A stretch of 64,000 nucleotides of DNA from Phlebiopsis flavidoalba (lineage: Eukaryota; Basidiomycota; Agaricomycetes; Polyporales; Phanerochaetaceae). This document shows, piece by piece, positions 46,487 through 57,741 of this stretch; the stretch's first letter is position 1; each line of letters starts with the position of its first letter. The stretch is taken from NCBI GenBank assembly GCA_035772785.1, contig JAOCPU010000021.1, forward strand, positions 186,001 through 250,000, written 5' to 3'. The notes under the pieces are model-generated. The model saw only the letters and a program-made list of their open reading frames with translations. It searched no databases and was not told the DNA's origin. Position numbers and translations under genes: made by a program.

Positions 46487-49040
46487 ATGAACTCTAACGT
46501 CAACAAACGCGTGCAAGAAATAAACACACAACGCTCACCAATCATCACGTTGCCCGCAAAGGCCCAACCTTCGCCTACGGCTTTGACTGCAAACCGAGTG
46601 GCTCGGGCCAAACGAACGCGAGATGGTTGCTGGGATGGGGGATGTATCTGCTTCTAACAATGTTCAATGGTACGTCTACAGACACTTCAACGTTAACGTC
46701 GCTCACCTTCCTCGAAGTTCGCCCCCAGTGAGCGAGTGCTATAGTTGACCCGCGACAGCAAGAGCAACCGAGGGTATGTCTTCCCCTCTGGCCGACGACG
46801 TCCCTTGATGCTGACTTGAATGCCAGCGTCATCGTCTATCAAGAGCGAGGAGGGACGAGGACCACTTCGACTTCAGCGAGCCGGCCAATGTGACAGCCCC
46901 TCGAGGTTCACCCCCAGTGCGCGAGGAGGGCGATATTCGAGCGTGGACAACGTCAGCGACCAAAGGATATGTCTTCCTCTGTGGAGGAACGACGTCTCTC
47001 GATACTGACTTGAAGGTGCAGCGTCCACGTCGTGTCCACCGAAGAGCGAGGAGGACGAGAGCCCGAGATCGACTTCGGCGAGCCCGAGACTCGCCGCTAC
47101 AAACGTCGCACTCCGCGTTCGTACGTCGGGCCCGCCGCCGGGCATCGAGGAGAACGTCGCTGCACACCAGGAGCAATGCAGCAAACTTGCGGAGGTACAG
47201 CGAGCTGTACAGTGAGATGTTCGGGAATCGCAGGATAGGGACCTAGAGGAGTAGTGAGTACATCGACATGTGCGATGGGAGCAATCACTAACTTGCTTCG
47301 CTAGTCCCGCACTACGTCGAAGACGAATATCTGAGGATGAACCCAGTGCCCGCGACGAAGATGAGGAGAATATTCCGTACGTACCGTGTGTCGCGCTGTG
47401 GAGGCCGTTCCGTCTTCCGTCCCCGCGTTTTGCTCACTTATCACATAGCCCGCCCGTGCTAGCACCTATGGCTCAACACCAGGTGTCAGCGCCAAGGCCT
47501 GGACCGTCACTGTCGTCGGTCACGCGGTGGATGTCCGACTCTGCCTCTGAAATGGATCCACAAGCAAACTCGGACTCGGAAAACATTCCGCCCGTGCCCG
47601 TGCAGGAGACATCTGAAGGAGGGATATACCCCCTTCCCGAGGGTGTTTCACACTCAAGAAAAGAATATATCATCCACCAGAGCCCTCCGCGTATCCGAGG
47701 GGCGCGCAGTTTTTGGCGAACTGCTGGTGGAGCCGGTAGAGGAACCGGCCTACGAGGACGAGGACACCGACGAGGGGGTCCTGGCGGACGTCGAAGATGG
47801 CGGACTCGGCACCCCCAGAGCCGGCGTCTGAAAGTGAGGATGAAGAAGTCTCCATCGACGGAGACCGCCGCGTACCAAGGGCATTCAGCGAGGACGAGTT
47901 CTACGTCCACAGCGGGTATGCCGACGACGATCGCGAGGAGCTGCGGTCCGACTTCACCCCCCAACACCCGAGCCCGTCTCCGTACCCCAGACTCCACTTC
48001 GAGTGCGCGGCCGTCGGGTCTTCGGCGTACTCTCGAATGCACCGATCCTCCCCACTCCTCCGAGGGCGCGGCGTTCTCCGTCGCCCGAGGTGCCATACAC
48101 CCCCCTGAGGATCGAGAGCACGCCCGATTTCGATTGGGCCATGGTCGCGTCCACACCTCGGGCTCGACGGACGCTGCGTCCGATTCCAGAAGAGGACTCG
48201 ACGTATCACATCGAGGGGCGGAGCCCGCCGAGCATCCGCGGGCGCAGGGTCTTCGGCGACCTTCCGATTCCGCCCCCAGAGCCGTCGAGTCCTCCACGGA
48301 TCCGCGGACGAGCCGTTTTTGGAGAGCTCCCAAATCCCGCCACCGGTGAAGGCGGAGGAGGAGGAGGAGGAGAGGGAAGACTCGGGGCTGCTGTCGTACG
48401 CCACTGAGCCCGCCGAGGTGAAGGAAGAGTCGGACAGCGATACCGAGCGCTTCTTGGTGGGGCGACGAAGGCGGAAGAGAGGTGACCGCCGAGCCAGTTC
48501 AGGAGCCCGCGGAAAGAAGGGGCTGAGGAGGCGGTAGCGACTGAACGAGCTCTGGAAACGAAGAGCCCGCAGAAGGGGTGGAAGAGGCCGCCCAAGCTGA
48601 ACCTGAGCTTCGTGGGGCCGAGCAGGTCGCTCCGAACGCGCCAGTCGCCCCGAGGCGCAGTGCGCGCATCGAGGAGGAAAAAGCGAAGAAGGCTAGGGCC
48701 GCTCAAGCGCAGGCCGCATCCGCATCCGCGCCTGCACACGCAGCCGCACAGCCGCAGCCCAAGAAAGCGAGTCGGGGCGGCGACCAAGAAGGCGAAGACG
48801 ACGAGGACGGGACGCTGCACCACCACCACAAACGCGGAAGCAGGTCCCTCGATGATGCCTCGAGAGGAGGCGACGAATGAAGTCGCTGCTCCAAAAAAGA
48901 CCGGCGGGAGGAAGAGGAGATGGGACGAGGTCCCCAGGGGATGCCCGCGAAGAAGGGCCCTGGGGGAAGAGGTTGAGGAGGAAGTGATCGATGGGGACGT
49001 TTCTGCACCCCTTATATACTCCTCGCGGACACGGACGTGA
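46487..49040 (+). CDS. Gene c-type protein c6 with RIRGRxVFGELP repeats
   Basis: A start at 46487 reads MNSNVNKRVQEINTQRSPII and LPAKAQPSPTALTANRVARA, then an intron. Next come two tandem copies of about 190 bases (46711-47090). After an intron ending at about 47304, an acidic part holds DEDEENIPYVP and DSENIPPVPVQE. Four copies of a motif [PPR]IRGR[AR]VFG[EDV]L follow at about 47683, 48003, 48225 and 48291. A charged part leads to PRRSARIEEEKAKKARAAQA at 48651-48710, the RRSxRI block of the c family, and GGRKRRWDEVP near 48910. Frame breaks include four G at 47699-47702. Function unknown; likely nuclear and largely disordered. Confidence 0.55.
46711..47090 (+). repeat. Tandem duplication of about 190 bases
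   Basis: 46711-46885 and 46902-47090 share the ordered landmarks CTCGA.GTTC.CCCCCAGTG.GCGAG, GGGTATGTCTTCC/GGATATGTCTTCC, CTGACTTGAA and AAGAGCGAGGAGG.CGAG. It lies within the 5' part of c6. Confidence 0.55.
47683..48342 (+). repeat. Four protein repeats RIRGRxVFGELP
   Basis: Encoded motif: PPRIRGRAVFGELL (47683-47725, one extra G), VRGRRVFGVLSNAPI (48003-48047), PPSIRGRRVFGDLPIPP (48223-48275) and PPRIRGRAVFGELPNPA (48292-48342). Spacing is irregular, so this is a repeated short linear motif rather than a tandem DNA repeat. Confidence 0.6.
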
Positions 49041-49158
49041 ACTCTGTATTTGTATCACGAGCGTATTTCAGAAAAGGACAATGCTAGCACTGCTTGACCA
49101 ATCGATTGAGCTGTGATAAGCGTGAATGCCTGCAACAACGCATGCGAAGACGTACCCT

Positions 49159-49448
49159 TCACCGCCGACTCGCCGACCCTGGGCCTCGTGTGCTCACACC
49201 CATATAGAAGTGCTTGACTCGTGAATGCCCTGCGAACGGCTTTGGGTCTAGTAGCAGGAGCTCGAGTCCGCTAGCCCCTGAGGCCTGAACGAATGTCTGC
49301 GAGTTGGATGAGTGCCCTCGAAGCGCAAGGAAAGCGCGACACTTACCTTGTTGTTTGCCCGAACAGACAGCACCTTGACGCCGGCTAATTCCCAGCCACG
49401 ACAGGGCATACATTCTCCTCCCGACGCCGCGAGATGTTCAGACACCAT
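49159..49448 (-). CDS. Small two-exon protein, unrecognised
   Basis: Exon 1 (49448-49347) reads MVSEHLAASGGECMPCRGWE to RANNK and ends at a perfect donor GTAAGT. The intron 49346-49297 is 50 bases and ends CGCAG. Exon 2 (49296-49159) continues in phase: TFVQASGASGLELLLLDPKP to GPGSASRR and a stop. The product would be 79 residues with no frame break, a rarity in this window. No known domain and no signal peptide. It is convergent with c6. Confidence 0.5.
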
Positions 49449-49809
49449 GGAGGTGGCTGGTCAAAGTGAGGTGTTCGTCGGTCGCGTACGCGTCGCGCGG
49501 CTGTGAAACTTAAAATTTGTGCGCGCTACGTACTGATCGACGGTAAGTGGCCACCTACTTACTTCACTAAGTAAGCTCATGATGCAAGGTAAGAAAGGTT
49601 ACTAATCCCTCAGCCAGACCCATTGATCGCGTCAAGAACAACTCAGAACGCCACACGCTGTCCGCCCTCTTTCAAACTGCAACGTGCTATCTCGGCATTC
49701 AACCGCTCTGATACGCCAAGCAATCGACGCCCGATTCCATTCTCTACTACCTTTATGTCCCCTGCTTTGAAACTCAAAAACTCGAACTCAGAATTTTTCT
49801 AGCGAAGCT

Positions 49810-49935
49810 ATGAAGGCGCTTCCAGCCGTTTTCACGACCGCTCTCTACGCTAGTGCTGCATCTGACAACCTTGCTCGACTGAGCCACCTTGTATCCTCAA
49901 CGGCAACAATACGTGCAGCCACTGTAGCTCTGTGA
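49810..49935 (+). CDS. Short frame with signal-peptide-like start
   Basis: MKALPAVFTTALYASAASDN starts a 41-residue frame; the first 17 residues look like a secretion signal with an ASA cleavage context. Possible first exon of a longer gene: good GT..AG sites follow near 49984 and 50037. No homology recognised. Confidence 0.25.
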   Translation: MKALPAVFTTALYASAASDNLARLSHLVSSTATIRAATVAL

Positions 49936-49939
49936 AGTA

Positions 49940-50350
49940 GCTAGAGTGCCAAAGTTAGGCAACGTCTGGTTGGTCTGCTACCAAGGTGCGTCTTGATTCA
50001 CGCATTTCTTACTCGACGCTGAACCTGACTACGTAGGTCATATTTGTGGTTCTATTGCTCGGTACGACTGCACCCAATGACACATCATCGAATGGTGCGT
50101 CTTTAATTGTCGTTATGCGGAGCTATCCCTCTGCGTGGCCGTCACCGTCAAATACACGGCAAAGGGTATTGACCCCCTCACCAGATCTCGTGCACTGGAA
50201 TGACTCGAAGCACTGCTACCCGCTCGTACCCTCAGACATCGAGAAACGTCGATGGAAGAACTGGCCTCCCGGGTCGTAATGAAAGCAATAGCTACAAAGC
50301 GTCATTATCGTACATACCTCTTAAGAGACTCGGTCACAACTTCTTTGCCC
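49940..50350. other. Intergenic stretch
   Basis: A plus-strand frame 50046-50279 might be a later exon of the preceding small gene, but has no motif. Otherwise nothing seen before the 3' end of the HAD gene. Confidence 0.3.
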
Positions 50351-50354
50351 ATTC

Positions 50355-51473
50355 TCACGGCTCATCCCTTCTTCCGGCGGTCGCAAGTTCCTCGACGTTT
50401 TGCACCACCAAATCGACATCTCCGCCTTCGCTTTTTGGTTTGACCTTGTCCCTGGTTTTGCATCTTCGCTACTTCGACGGATATACACGTTGTGATATCC
50501 TTGAGCAGCCGCTGCGCGGAGATCGTAGATGTGTGTTGCCATAAACACGTATTCGTGGGGTGTGGTAGAGAAGCGCCAGGTGTTGAAGTGCAGAGTCCTA
50601 GACAGCCGGGGTCCACTGAGTGGGGTAGCTGAGCACTTGTTGAGGTAGAAAAGATATCGACAGAACGGTTTTTAGGATACAAGAAGCTCTCCAGAGAAGA
50701 TGACGCTCTAGAGGAGGTCCGTAGGTTTCATCTTGTCGGAAATATCATGCATTATTATGCTAGAGCTTCAAGTACAGTGCGCGCAGCTTACCATGTTAAT
50801 GAGCAATCTGACGTTTCCGTTCGACAGCGTTCAGATAAACAGCATGCTTCTTCAGCTCGTAGAGACCAGGCGTGGAATCTTGCCAGCCTACGGGTAGCAT
50901 GTTCAGATCAGGATGGGACGTCTCGCCATGGAGCTAGCACACCGTATAAGCGATACCACACAAGGCTGAGTTTCATCCCGTTTCCCTCTCATCCCACATT
51001 TTGCCGAGGGTTTCCCACTTCGGGGACGCAAGCATAGCGTCGAGGAGCTTGAAAGACTACGTTGAGTGAAGCCAAGGGAGAAGCAAAAGAGTATCCCCAA
51101 CCGGGGCGATGCATCTCGTCTGCGTTTGTAATGCCTTCGCCGCCTCCTGCAGTACGGTTTCTTCGTCGCGAGCGACAATCAGCTTTAGGAGAGGTGAGTG
51201 GTGAGGGCTATTTGGGGCTCGCATGCGTGTTGTGCAAAGCAAACCCTTTCCTCCATTCCTTGGCGAATTCGATCCAATCGACTGGATGAAAACTGAATTT
51301 ATGGTGGAAAATCTGTAGCAATGCGCTTACACTGATATACCATTTTTTAATATTTCTCTTGCAGCTCCCTTGCTACACTCCCCAGCCAGTCAAACGACTG
51401 TCCCTAACACGTCAAACAGAAAGGCTTCCGCGCCCTTCACGGTGTCAACGGCTCTGACCGTGTCTTGGGACAT
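50355..51473 (-). CDS. Haloacid dehalogenase-like (HAD type II) hydrolase, frameshifted
   Basis: HAD motifs occur in order on the minus strand. The start MSQDTVRAVDTVKGAEAFLF at 51473 leads to FDVLGTVV, with the nucleophile Asp, and then DWLGS after one extra T in 51392-51394. Next is FAKEWRKGF near 51255, LASPKWETLGKMWDERE near 51030-50980, and LSNGNVRLLINM near 50820-50785 (the motif II region) ending at a donor GTAAGC. VIFSGELLVS follows near 50697, then MATHIYDLRAA near 50540 (motif IV region), and the frame ends at 50355 after GGDVDLVVQNVEELA. Several introns are needed. Such enzymes hydrolyse C-halogen or phosphate bonds in the cytosol; the substrate cannot be told. Frame breaks as elsewhere. 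Confidence 0.75.
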
Positions 51474-51985
51474 CCTGAGACGAGGTGAGAGCTGTGGACT
51501 AGATGCAAGCGATATCGGATGTGCATAAGAAAGGTGTTCACACACCGTTGCTCTGCAACACTTTGCTTCTCGTCTTCGCAATTGCGAATGACGCGCAGGG
51601 TCTCCAAGAGCTGACTACTCACCTCTTCGTCTATGGGTCGATCGGGCGTATGTTCTCCTCAGAAGGATGAAACTACATTTAATGACGTGCCGAGGTGAGC
51701 TAGTCGTGTGATCCTTGGAGCGCCCTCGGTATGTCCCCAGTCAACGCTACGACGAAGAAGTATGTACCCCTCGGGCTTGCCTCGGGCATCAGCTGTCCCC
51801 TCGCCCCAGGGTACGATTTACGTTGTTACCTCTGTGCAATCGTTGACAACTGTCTGTCCACTGCTGAAGACGACTTACTACTTCCTGAAAGGCAATGTCG
51901 ATAAACCCGGAGAATGTTTGAGAAAGTCTGCCGACCGACATCGATAAACGAGAACAAAGGGCCTTTGGGTGCGCGGGGAGTACAA

Positions 51986-52046
51986 CCGTCGGAGCGGACA
52001 ATGATACATCCGTGAAAGGCAAGTTCTGATTACGCGGATTGAAGCG
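51986..52046 (+). promoter_or_regulatory. Conserved element upstream of gene c4
   Basis: Copy of the five-fold element (GTCGGAGCGGACAATGATACATCCGTGAAAGGCAAGTTCTGATT), about 180 bases before the ATG at 52168. Confidence 0.5.
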
Positions 52047-52167
52047 TGCGCCGATAAGGAAGGATCGGCGCGTGATCTCTCCTTCATCCGTGACCACAAA
52101 CCTCTTGCTCGGCCATCCTTCTTCTTACATCGTCTTCCCCCATTCGCAATACCACACACCTCTCACA

Positions 52168-53949
52168 ATGTCTGAGCCAGATTCGCGCCCGTCAGCGTAC
52201 AGATAGCAACATTGAGAACGGCAGGGCTTACCAAGGCCACGATTCGACTGTTGAACGATCGGCCCACGGCTACGCAAGGGCCTCAGACCACCCTCGGCGA
52301 CGAACAGGAGAAAGCCACAACACCAGCTACGTGACGAGACGCAGCTGTATGTTCCTTTGTGACCACTCTTGTGACGAGACAGTTTGCTGACCCTGTCGTT
52401 GAAGGGCCGCTGTCTGCGAATGAAAAAACTCATAAGTCAGCTAGTGTAAACAAGGAAAATGAAACCCCAGCGTACGTACCTCGTCATGGCTAATGGCATC
52501 GTCCTAACCTTTTGTTCAGTGGCGACGCCGTGATCAACAAGGAGGTGGAGTACCCTGGATACGGATTGGCCAAACGAGCCCCGACCGACGTGCTGCAGCC
52601 GACAAGACTTTGCTTCCTCTCTCCTCGTACTGACGCAGTGGAGGACGAGCGGGTCTGAAAAAGATGAGGATGTTCAGCCTTGGCAGAGATACCAGATGTA
52701 TTTGCTGGGGATGCGCTCCCCCTGGATCGGGTTTCGAAGGGTCTGAGAAACGCCCAATCGGTATGGGAATGGCTATCAGCGAGTCACAAACTTTGGGAAG
52801 AGGAAGATGTGGAGCCCACAGAAAACAGGCGCAGAGGTGTACCAACCTACGGACCCCTGGTGTCGGAGGATGTAGAGGCCTGTACCAACCTACGGACCCT
52901 GGTGCGGAGGATGTGGAGCCCGCACGTTGAAACGAGCGTAGATGTGGTACCAGCCTACGGATTCCGGTGCGCAGGATGTGGGGCCCGCAGAAATGGGTGT
53001 GGAGGTGAACCAGCCTACGGAGCTTGGTGCGGAGGATTTGCGACCTCGCAGAAATAGCCGTGGGGGCGAATCAGCTCACTGTACTCAATATGATCAAGCA
53101 GTAAGTTACCCTTCCTCGATCGGAGAACCACATCTTTGATTCATTTCTTCAGCCACATGGCTCCGCAAAAAGCTCGTCACGCTCAGCGAGAGGATCGAGG
53201 ATTGGCTATCCTTCCTTCGAACGAGCGACTCGCACGTGCAAAAAAAGATATCAAATCTCACAGCCCTCCCGCTGAAGATGCGGTGCAGGATGGAGAGAAG
53301 CGTGCCGAATCGCCAACACCATCACAGCAGCCGCCAAACCTGCGCAGGATTCGGGACAAGCGGCGGGCAAGGACGAAAAGAACGAGCCTTCCGGACGCCA
53401 CCATTGTTAGGCCAGAGTCTCTAGACGGCGTAGAGACCCACTTCAAAGGCGAGATGAATGCAGAAGAGGTGTCGCGTGGAGAGCGCACCCAGAGCCTGTA
53501 GTCGCTCCCGCCGATGTACAGGCTACCGAGCGCGCCACAGGCCGTTAGGCGCAGCGCTCGCATTGTCGTGAACAAGAGAAGAAGGAGTGTCTCCGCGCAG
53601 AACGCGGGAGGCGGCTGCGCCGGAAGGCATCTTCAGGCCAGAAGAAGGCCCAAGCGAAGAAGGGGAGGGGAGCGGCGAAGGCAGCCAAGCCTGCGGCAGC
53701 GAAGGAGGTCGCGAAGTCGGCGCCGAATGACAAAGCGCCGGAGCCTACATCAGTGCGAGAGGCGGAAAAGCCGGCAGAAAAACAGCTGCGGCTGGTGGTA
53801 CGAGCGCGGGGTCGTCGAAGCAGTCCTCTGCGAAAGTCGGCAGCGATGTGGCGGGGCGGAAGAGTTCAGGGTGAATGAAGCGGGCGAGGGGAGAGGATGA
53901 TCCCAATAAGATTGCGAAGGAACCGCGCACGAAGAAGCCAAGGGTCTAA
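52168..53949 (+). CDS. Gene c family, copy c4
   Basis: Starts MSEPDSRPSA at 52168. Parts in order: TKATIRLLNDRPTATQGP (52232), SASVNKENETPAYVPRHG (about 52436-52488), and EIPDVFAGDALPLDRVSKGL (52686-52745). A region of imperfect repeats follows (52835-53065) with YQPTDPGAEDVEP. A new open stretch runs from MAPQKARHAQREDRGLAILP (53157), then PQAVRRSARIVVNKRRR (53532-53580). A Lys/Ala-rich part (KKAQAKKGRGAAKAAKPAA) leads to the tail KRARGEDD..EPRTKKPRV with the stop at 53947-53949. The tail is a strong nuclear-localisation candidate. Four or more frame changes. It is the paralogue of c1 in the same position of block 2. Confidence 0.5.
52835..53065 (+). repeat. Degenerate tandem repeat in gene c4
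   Basis: Four units beginning ACCAACCTACGGA or ACCAGCCTACGGA at about 52839, 52883, 52950 and 53009, each followed by GGTG..GGAGGAT. The unit encodes roughly QPTDPGAEDVEPA. c1 has a single unit at the matching place (33087). Confidence 0.55.
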
Positions 53950-53999
53950 AGCGACTAGTGGCTACATCCCGGCGTGTTAGGTTTCCACATTTCTTGCTC

Positions 54000-55395
54000 T
54001 TGTAATTGTATCTTCGCTATTTGCGCCGAATCAACGAGGTTATCATCCAGCTTTTCTGGGAAATCGACTTTTGAGGAGACTCACACACAAGGTTGTACAA
54101 TGGTTTGACGCTTATCTCAGGTTTCGGCTCCTTGCCCAATTTGACGTTGTGGAATCGGGTGATAGGGGGGACCAACGCGCCAGTGCCCGGCGACCTTGAC
54201 CTTGTTTGTCGGCGCTGGTGATACAGCATCAAGAAAACGGGGTGCCAGAGTGGAAGCGCAGTTATGTCGCCGAGCACCTCACATGCTGAGCTCGACATTT
54301 GCTGAGAACTGTACGACAAGTGAGTACGAAACGTTTGATTCGCAGTGAATCGCATACCTTGGGTATTGACGTCGGCCAGTGTCTCCCACGGGATAGCAGG
54401 TCCTGCACGCCACGTCCCGGCTTCGTGCTTCATGGACGCATACGGAGAGACGGTGGGACAAGCGATTCGTTGCTGATGGTCGGTCCCTGTGAGCAAAATT
54501 TGTGGGCGTCGTTCGGTCTGATGTCGACTGGAAAGGAAGGTTGGTCCCACGCTCGTGGTCGCGCCATCTTGTTGAGGACGTCGAGGTGGGCACCGACTTG
54601 GAGGCGTCACACCCTTACTCCCTGGTCGCGTATACGTGAGGCTGAGCAGACGGTGGAGGTCTTAATCGGGGTGCTGCTGGCGATCGTTTGGTTTACACTA
54701 TATTACCTCGCTCATGAGCATTTGTCTACTGAGTTGCCAGGTGTATTATAAATTGAGGCGGCTCTATATGATCCATGAAGCATGTCCCGACAAGCATGGG
54801 TGTTTTACAGAAAGAATTGATCAATTACATTACGCCTGAGTGTATCATGGACGACGATGAGGGTGGAGGTCGGTGTGAGAAAACTGCGAGTGCCACGAAG
54901 CCGGCGCTTTTTCTCCAGCCCTCTTTTTCTCGCGAACGACCGTCTTACCCGTGCCCCCCCACGATGCCCCTGCGGAAGAACAAAGGTGTCCTCGCATGCC
55001 CATCTTTGCCATAAAACCGATGAAGTATCCCTTCAAGTTCATTCTCAGAGACTGAGAGGTGCTGTCAAGATGACGCGTCGCGCTTTCGTCCAGAGATGGG
55101 CTCTGATGTCTCCCAGACCTGCTGCATCTGGCACACACATGTCTCTTGGATAACTTTATTCCGAAGCCACATAACATGATATGACATGTAAGTACAAGCC
55201 GCGCTCTACCACTCAAGCAGAACCCGTGTAGAGTCCTTCTTTTCGATTCCACACTCAACCCGCCCAGGGCGAGGATGTCTGTTCACGATAAACAGGTGCG
55301 TCGCGTCGCTCGCGTCTCTGGACGATCTTTGTGTTAGACTGTTCATGGTTTGTTCCTGTAGCGGACGATATATTGGTCATATATGAAGAGTACAT
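54000..55395 (-). CDS. Gene d family, copy d4
   Basis: Starts MYSSYMTNISSATGTNHEQS at 55395. Later blocks: TYMSYHVMW near 55180, then MNLKGYFIGFMAKMGMRGHL (about 55050-54990) with KTVVREKKRAGEKAPASW. Next is TFLSSRHQTERRPQILLTGT near 54545-54490 and a C-terminal part ending near 54010. The same order is present in d1. The product would be basic in the middle. Convergent with c4, whose stop is at 53949. No domain recognised; parts may be non-coding. Confidence 0.35.
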
Positions 55396-55532
55396 GGCCG
55401 CCCGCGGTCTGCAGACAGTCTCGGGAAGACGTGCAGCGTCCTCAGCTTCTTGTAAAAGCCGCACTACGCCAGCACACATCACACAAATGCATTGATCACC
55501 ACCACGATGATACTCGAGGACATCGCTACTCG

Positions 55533-56573
55533 CTACTTCCTCGACTTCTTCGCCTTGCTTGGACCGGCGCCCGACTGAGTATTCTTGCGGGGAGCGGCTT
55601 CAGTCGCGGTGTTATTCTTCTTGCTTTTTGTGCTAAAAGCAGAAAGAGGAACATCGGGATGTGAGTCATTCATACGTCTTCACGATAAAGGCAGCGAGCG
55701 TACGTCTTTGCGGCTTTGGGCTGGCTCTCAACGATCGTCGCCTTGGCCTTTGACTTCGAGCGCGCGCTGTGCATACAAAAACGCGTTAGCCAGTCACGCG
55801 AGGTCAAGGTTTGCGGAACGTACGTTGCGCGCCGGGACGTTTGCCGCGGCTCTTGGCTGAGGCTGAGGCTGGCTCGACCGCGGCTTCAGGCGCAGAACCT
55901 CTGAAACGAAAGCCGTTCAGGGACACGTCAGCCGTGGCCGAAGAGTCAAACTTACCACTCCAGTCTCGCTCCTGGTCATTGCTGTTTGGTCTCTTCGCTT
56001 CTGCGGGTTCCTCGAGAGGCATGCTGTGGCCGCGCGTAAGATCTATGTCCATATAGTCTGTGCGACGTCACTTACGCTGCCTTCTTCTTCTTCGACTTGC
56101 TCTTTGCTTCTTACCGGCAGGCACGATCTTTTTGCGCCTCTGTTACAATTATAGGAATGAACAACGCCAACGTATCGTAGATGTATTCGAAAACCTACCT
56201 GGGAAGCGCTGCCTCTCTATCCTTCCTTCTCAATGGCCTCTCTCATCGCGGCCCAACCGCTCTTCCCGCACCTTCATATAGCTACGAATCTGTTAGCGTC
56301 ATATGGCCACAAACAAAACAAACAAAAACAACCTCACTCTTCCAGCGTAGGCCTGCTTGTCATACCTCTTCCTCATCCTCATCGTCTAAACCAGCAGGCA
56401 GATATGCGCGCAGCCGTCGACACGCTCCCTCCGTCCACGGCTCTAGCGGAAGCTTCTGTTCCACGCAGGCGGGACCTGTTTTTGCAACGCATGCCAAATC
56501 GCGTGCTCTGCTGGAGGCGCGTCGGCCGCCGAGATTGTTTCCGTGATGCTATAGAGTGCATTGTGGTAGCCAT
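55533..56573 (-). CDS. Gene a family (MATT protein), copy a2
   Basis: Starts MATTMHSIASRKQ at 56573; the signature (WHAL.., CLLV/ACWF region) follows in shifted frames. A second exon reads KVREERLGRDERG (about 56275), a third RRKKIVPAGKKQ (about 56130). The fourth, from 56052, reads MDIDLTRGHSMPLEEPAEAK with FRFRGSAPEAAVEPASASAK. The last reads RSKSKAKATIVESQPKAAKT and DSHPDVPLSAFSTKSKKN and ends GAGPSKAKKSRK at 55533. The a1 counterpart ends SKQAKKTRK. Basic tail and acidic first exon suggest nuclear protein-protein or nucleic-acid contacts. Block 1 and block 2 copies are colinear. Confidence 0.5.
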
Positions 56574-56679
56574 TTCGATGGTGACTGTACGGGATGGTGG
56601 TAGTGAGCGCGCGTTGGGAAATGTTCCAGCTGCGGGGGGAGGTTGGTGGAGGCGGGACCGGGAAGTGCGCTAGAGAGTT

Positions 56680-56686
56680 TTTTATA
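56680..56686 (-). promoter_or_regulatory. TATA box of gene a2
   Basis: TATAAAA on the minus strand about 107 bases before the start at 56573, the same spacing as in a3. Confidence 0.5.
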
Positions 56687-56699
56687 CATCGTACCCGCA

Positions 56700-57735
56700 G
56701 TGCAAAGTGGATGGTGGCCCGTTCGTGGCGGTCACAACGGTAGTATCGACCAATCTATTTGGTGGTCTGAAAGCGTTACCACCTTTGAAAAGTGGCTGGC
56801 TAATTGATAGTAGTGGACTTCCCAGGTTATGGTCTGTCCCGCCCGGTAATATCGAAACAGTCAATAGGGTGGCGTGTTGTGCATCGACGAATAGAACAGC
56901 TACCCTAGACAGTATATTGCGGTGCTTGATAGCATGGTCGTTGCATCTTGAGCATTTACGCTCAATGCAGGATGAAGAGAGCGAGGAAGATGGGGTTCTC
57001 ACCGCGCAAACCTGTGCTCTCAATAACCAATACCCCTCAGCTTCTAGCCGTAGCGCGTCGCGCAGTCCTAGATCAACGCATGCTCTACAGAGCTTGATAT
57101 ACAAGTCTTCAAGCCCGGCTTGTGGACCACTGCAGGGGGGTTTGCCTAGGACCGTGTGTAAACAAGTGCCGTAGACGGTCATTAGAACGGTAGACTGAGT
57201 ACGACAATGCTTTCGTTCGGATCCATAGTCAGCTGGAGGCGATACCTTGGGTATCAGTGGCATACGTGCCGACAATAGCGGTCGCTTTTTTCTAAGCCGC
57301 TTTGCCAGTGTCAGCTCAAACACCGCAACTAAGGTTCTCGTGGCGCAGAGGCGAGTGTCGAGGAACGCCGATTCGAGTCCACCCGAGGCCAAGCGTGGTT
57401 GGTATGGAGAAAAATACAAAATCTAGAAGATATGTTTCAGGTCCCGACGTACGCCTTCTGCATTGTCGGTGTTAATTTCCTCGTCCTCGTGGCGGGTTGG
57501 TCGTTCATTCAGCGAGAGCATAACCCGAAATGGTATCGAATTGATGCGTGGTCGGGAGCGCGCTTGAGATCAGATCACAGATCGCATCGCCAATCACATT
57601 CCTCAAACCGCATTAGGAAGGCAGGTTTAACTTACGCTCTCCCTCTTTCATCCCTTTGGCCACCCGCATCGTCTCGTCCACGTTTCTACCCCCTACACGT
57701 TTATATTACAACTCCGACAGCAAGTCCATAAATAC
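56700..57735. other. Divergent intergenic region between a2 and the kinase
   Basis: 56700-56880 repeats 37090-37260. A long minus-strand frame (56682-57419) and a plus-strand frame (56707-57174) overlap; neither shows a motif and the left part is non-coding in the other block. 57540-57735 is the likely kinase promoter. Confidence 0.4.
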
Positions 57736-57741
57736 GAGGCC

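Noticed and set aside
46487..47304. Possible CRISPR-like or satellite array from the tandem repeats
   Set aside because: Only two diverged copies without regular spacers, within a coding context.
47473..48333. Minus-strand frame of 286 codons
   Set aside because: Antisense to the RIRGR repeats of c6; long only because of high GC and codon periodicity of the real gene.
57340..57400. Possible tRNA T-arm (GATTCGAGTCC)
   Set aside because: No matching acceptor stem, D-arm or A box at the right distance; no other tRNA-like element found in the window.
56682..57419. Long minus-strand frame of 245 codons
   Set aside because: No motif; its 5' neighbour segment repeats a region that is not open in the other block, and a plus-strand frame overlaps it. 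Probably chance.
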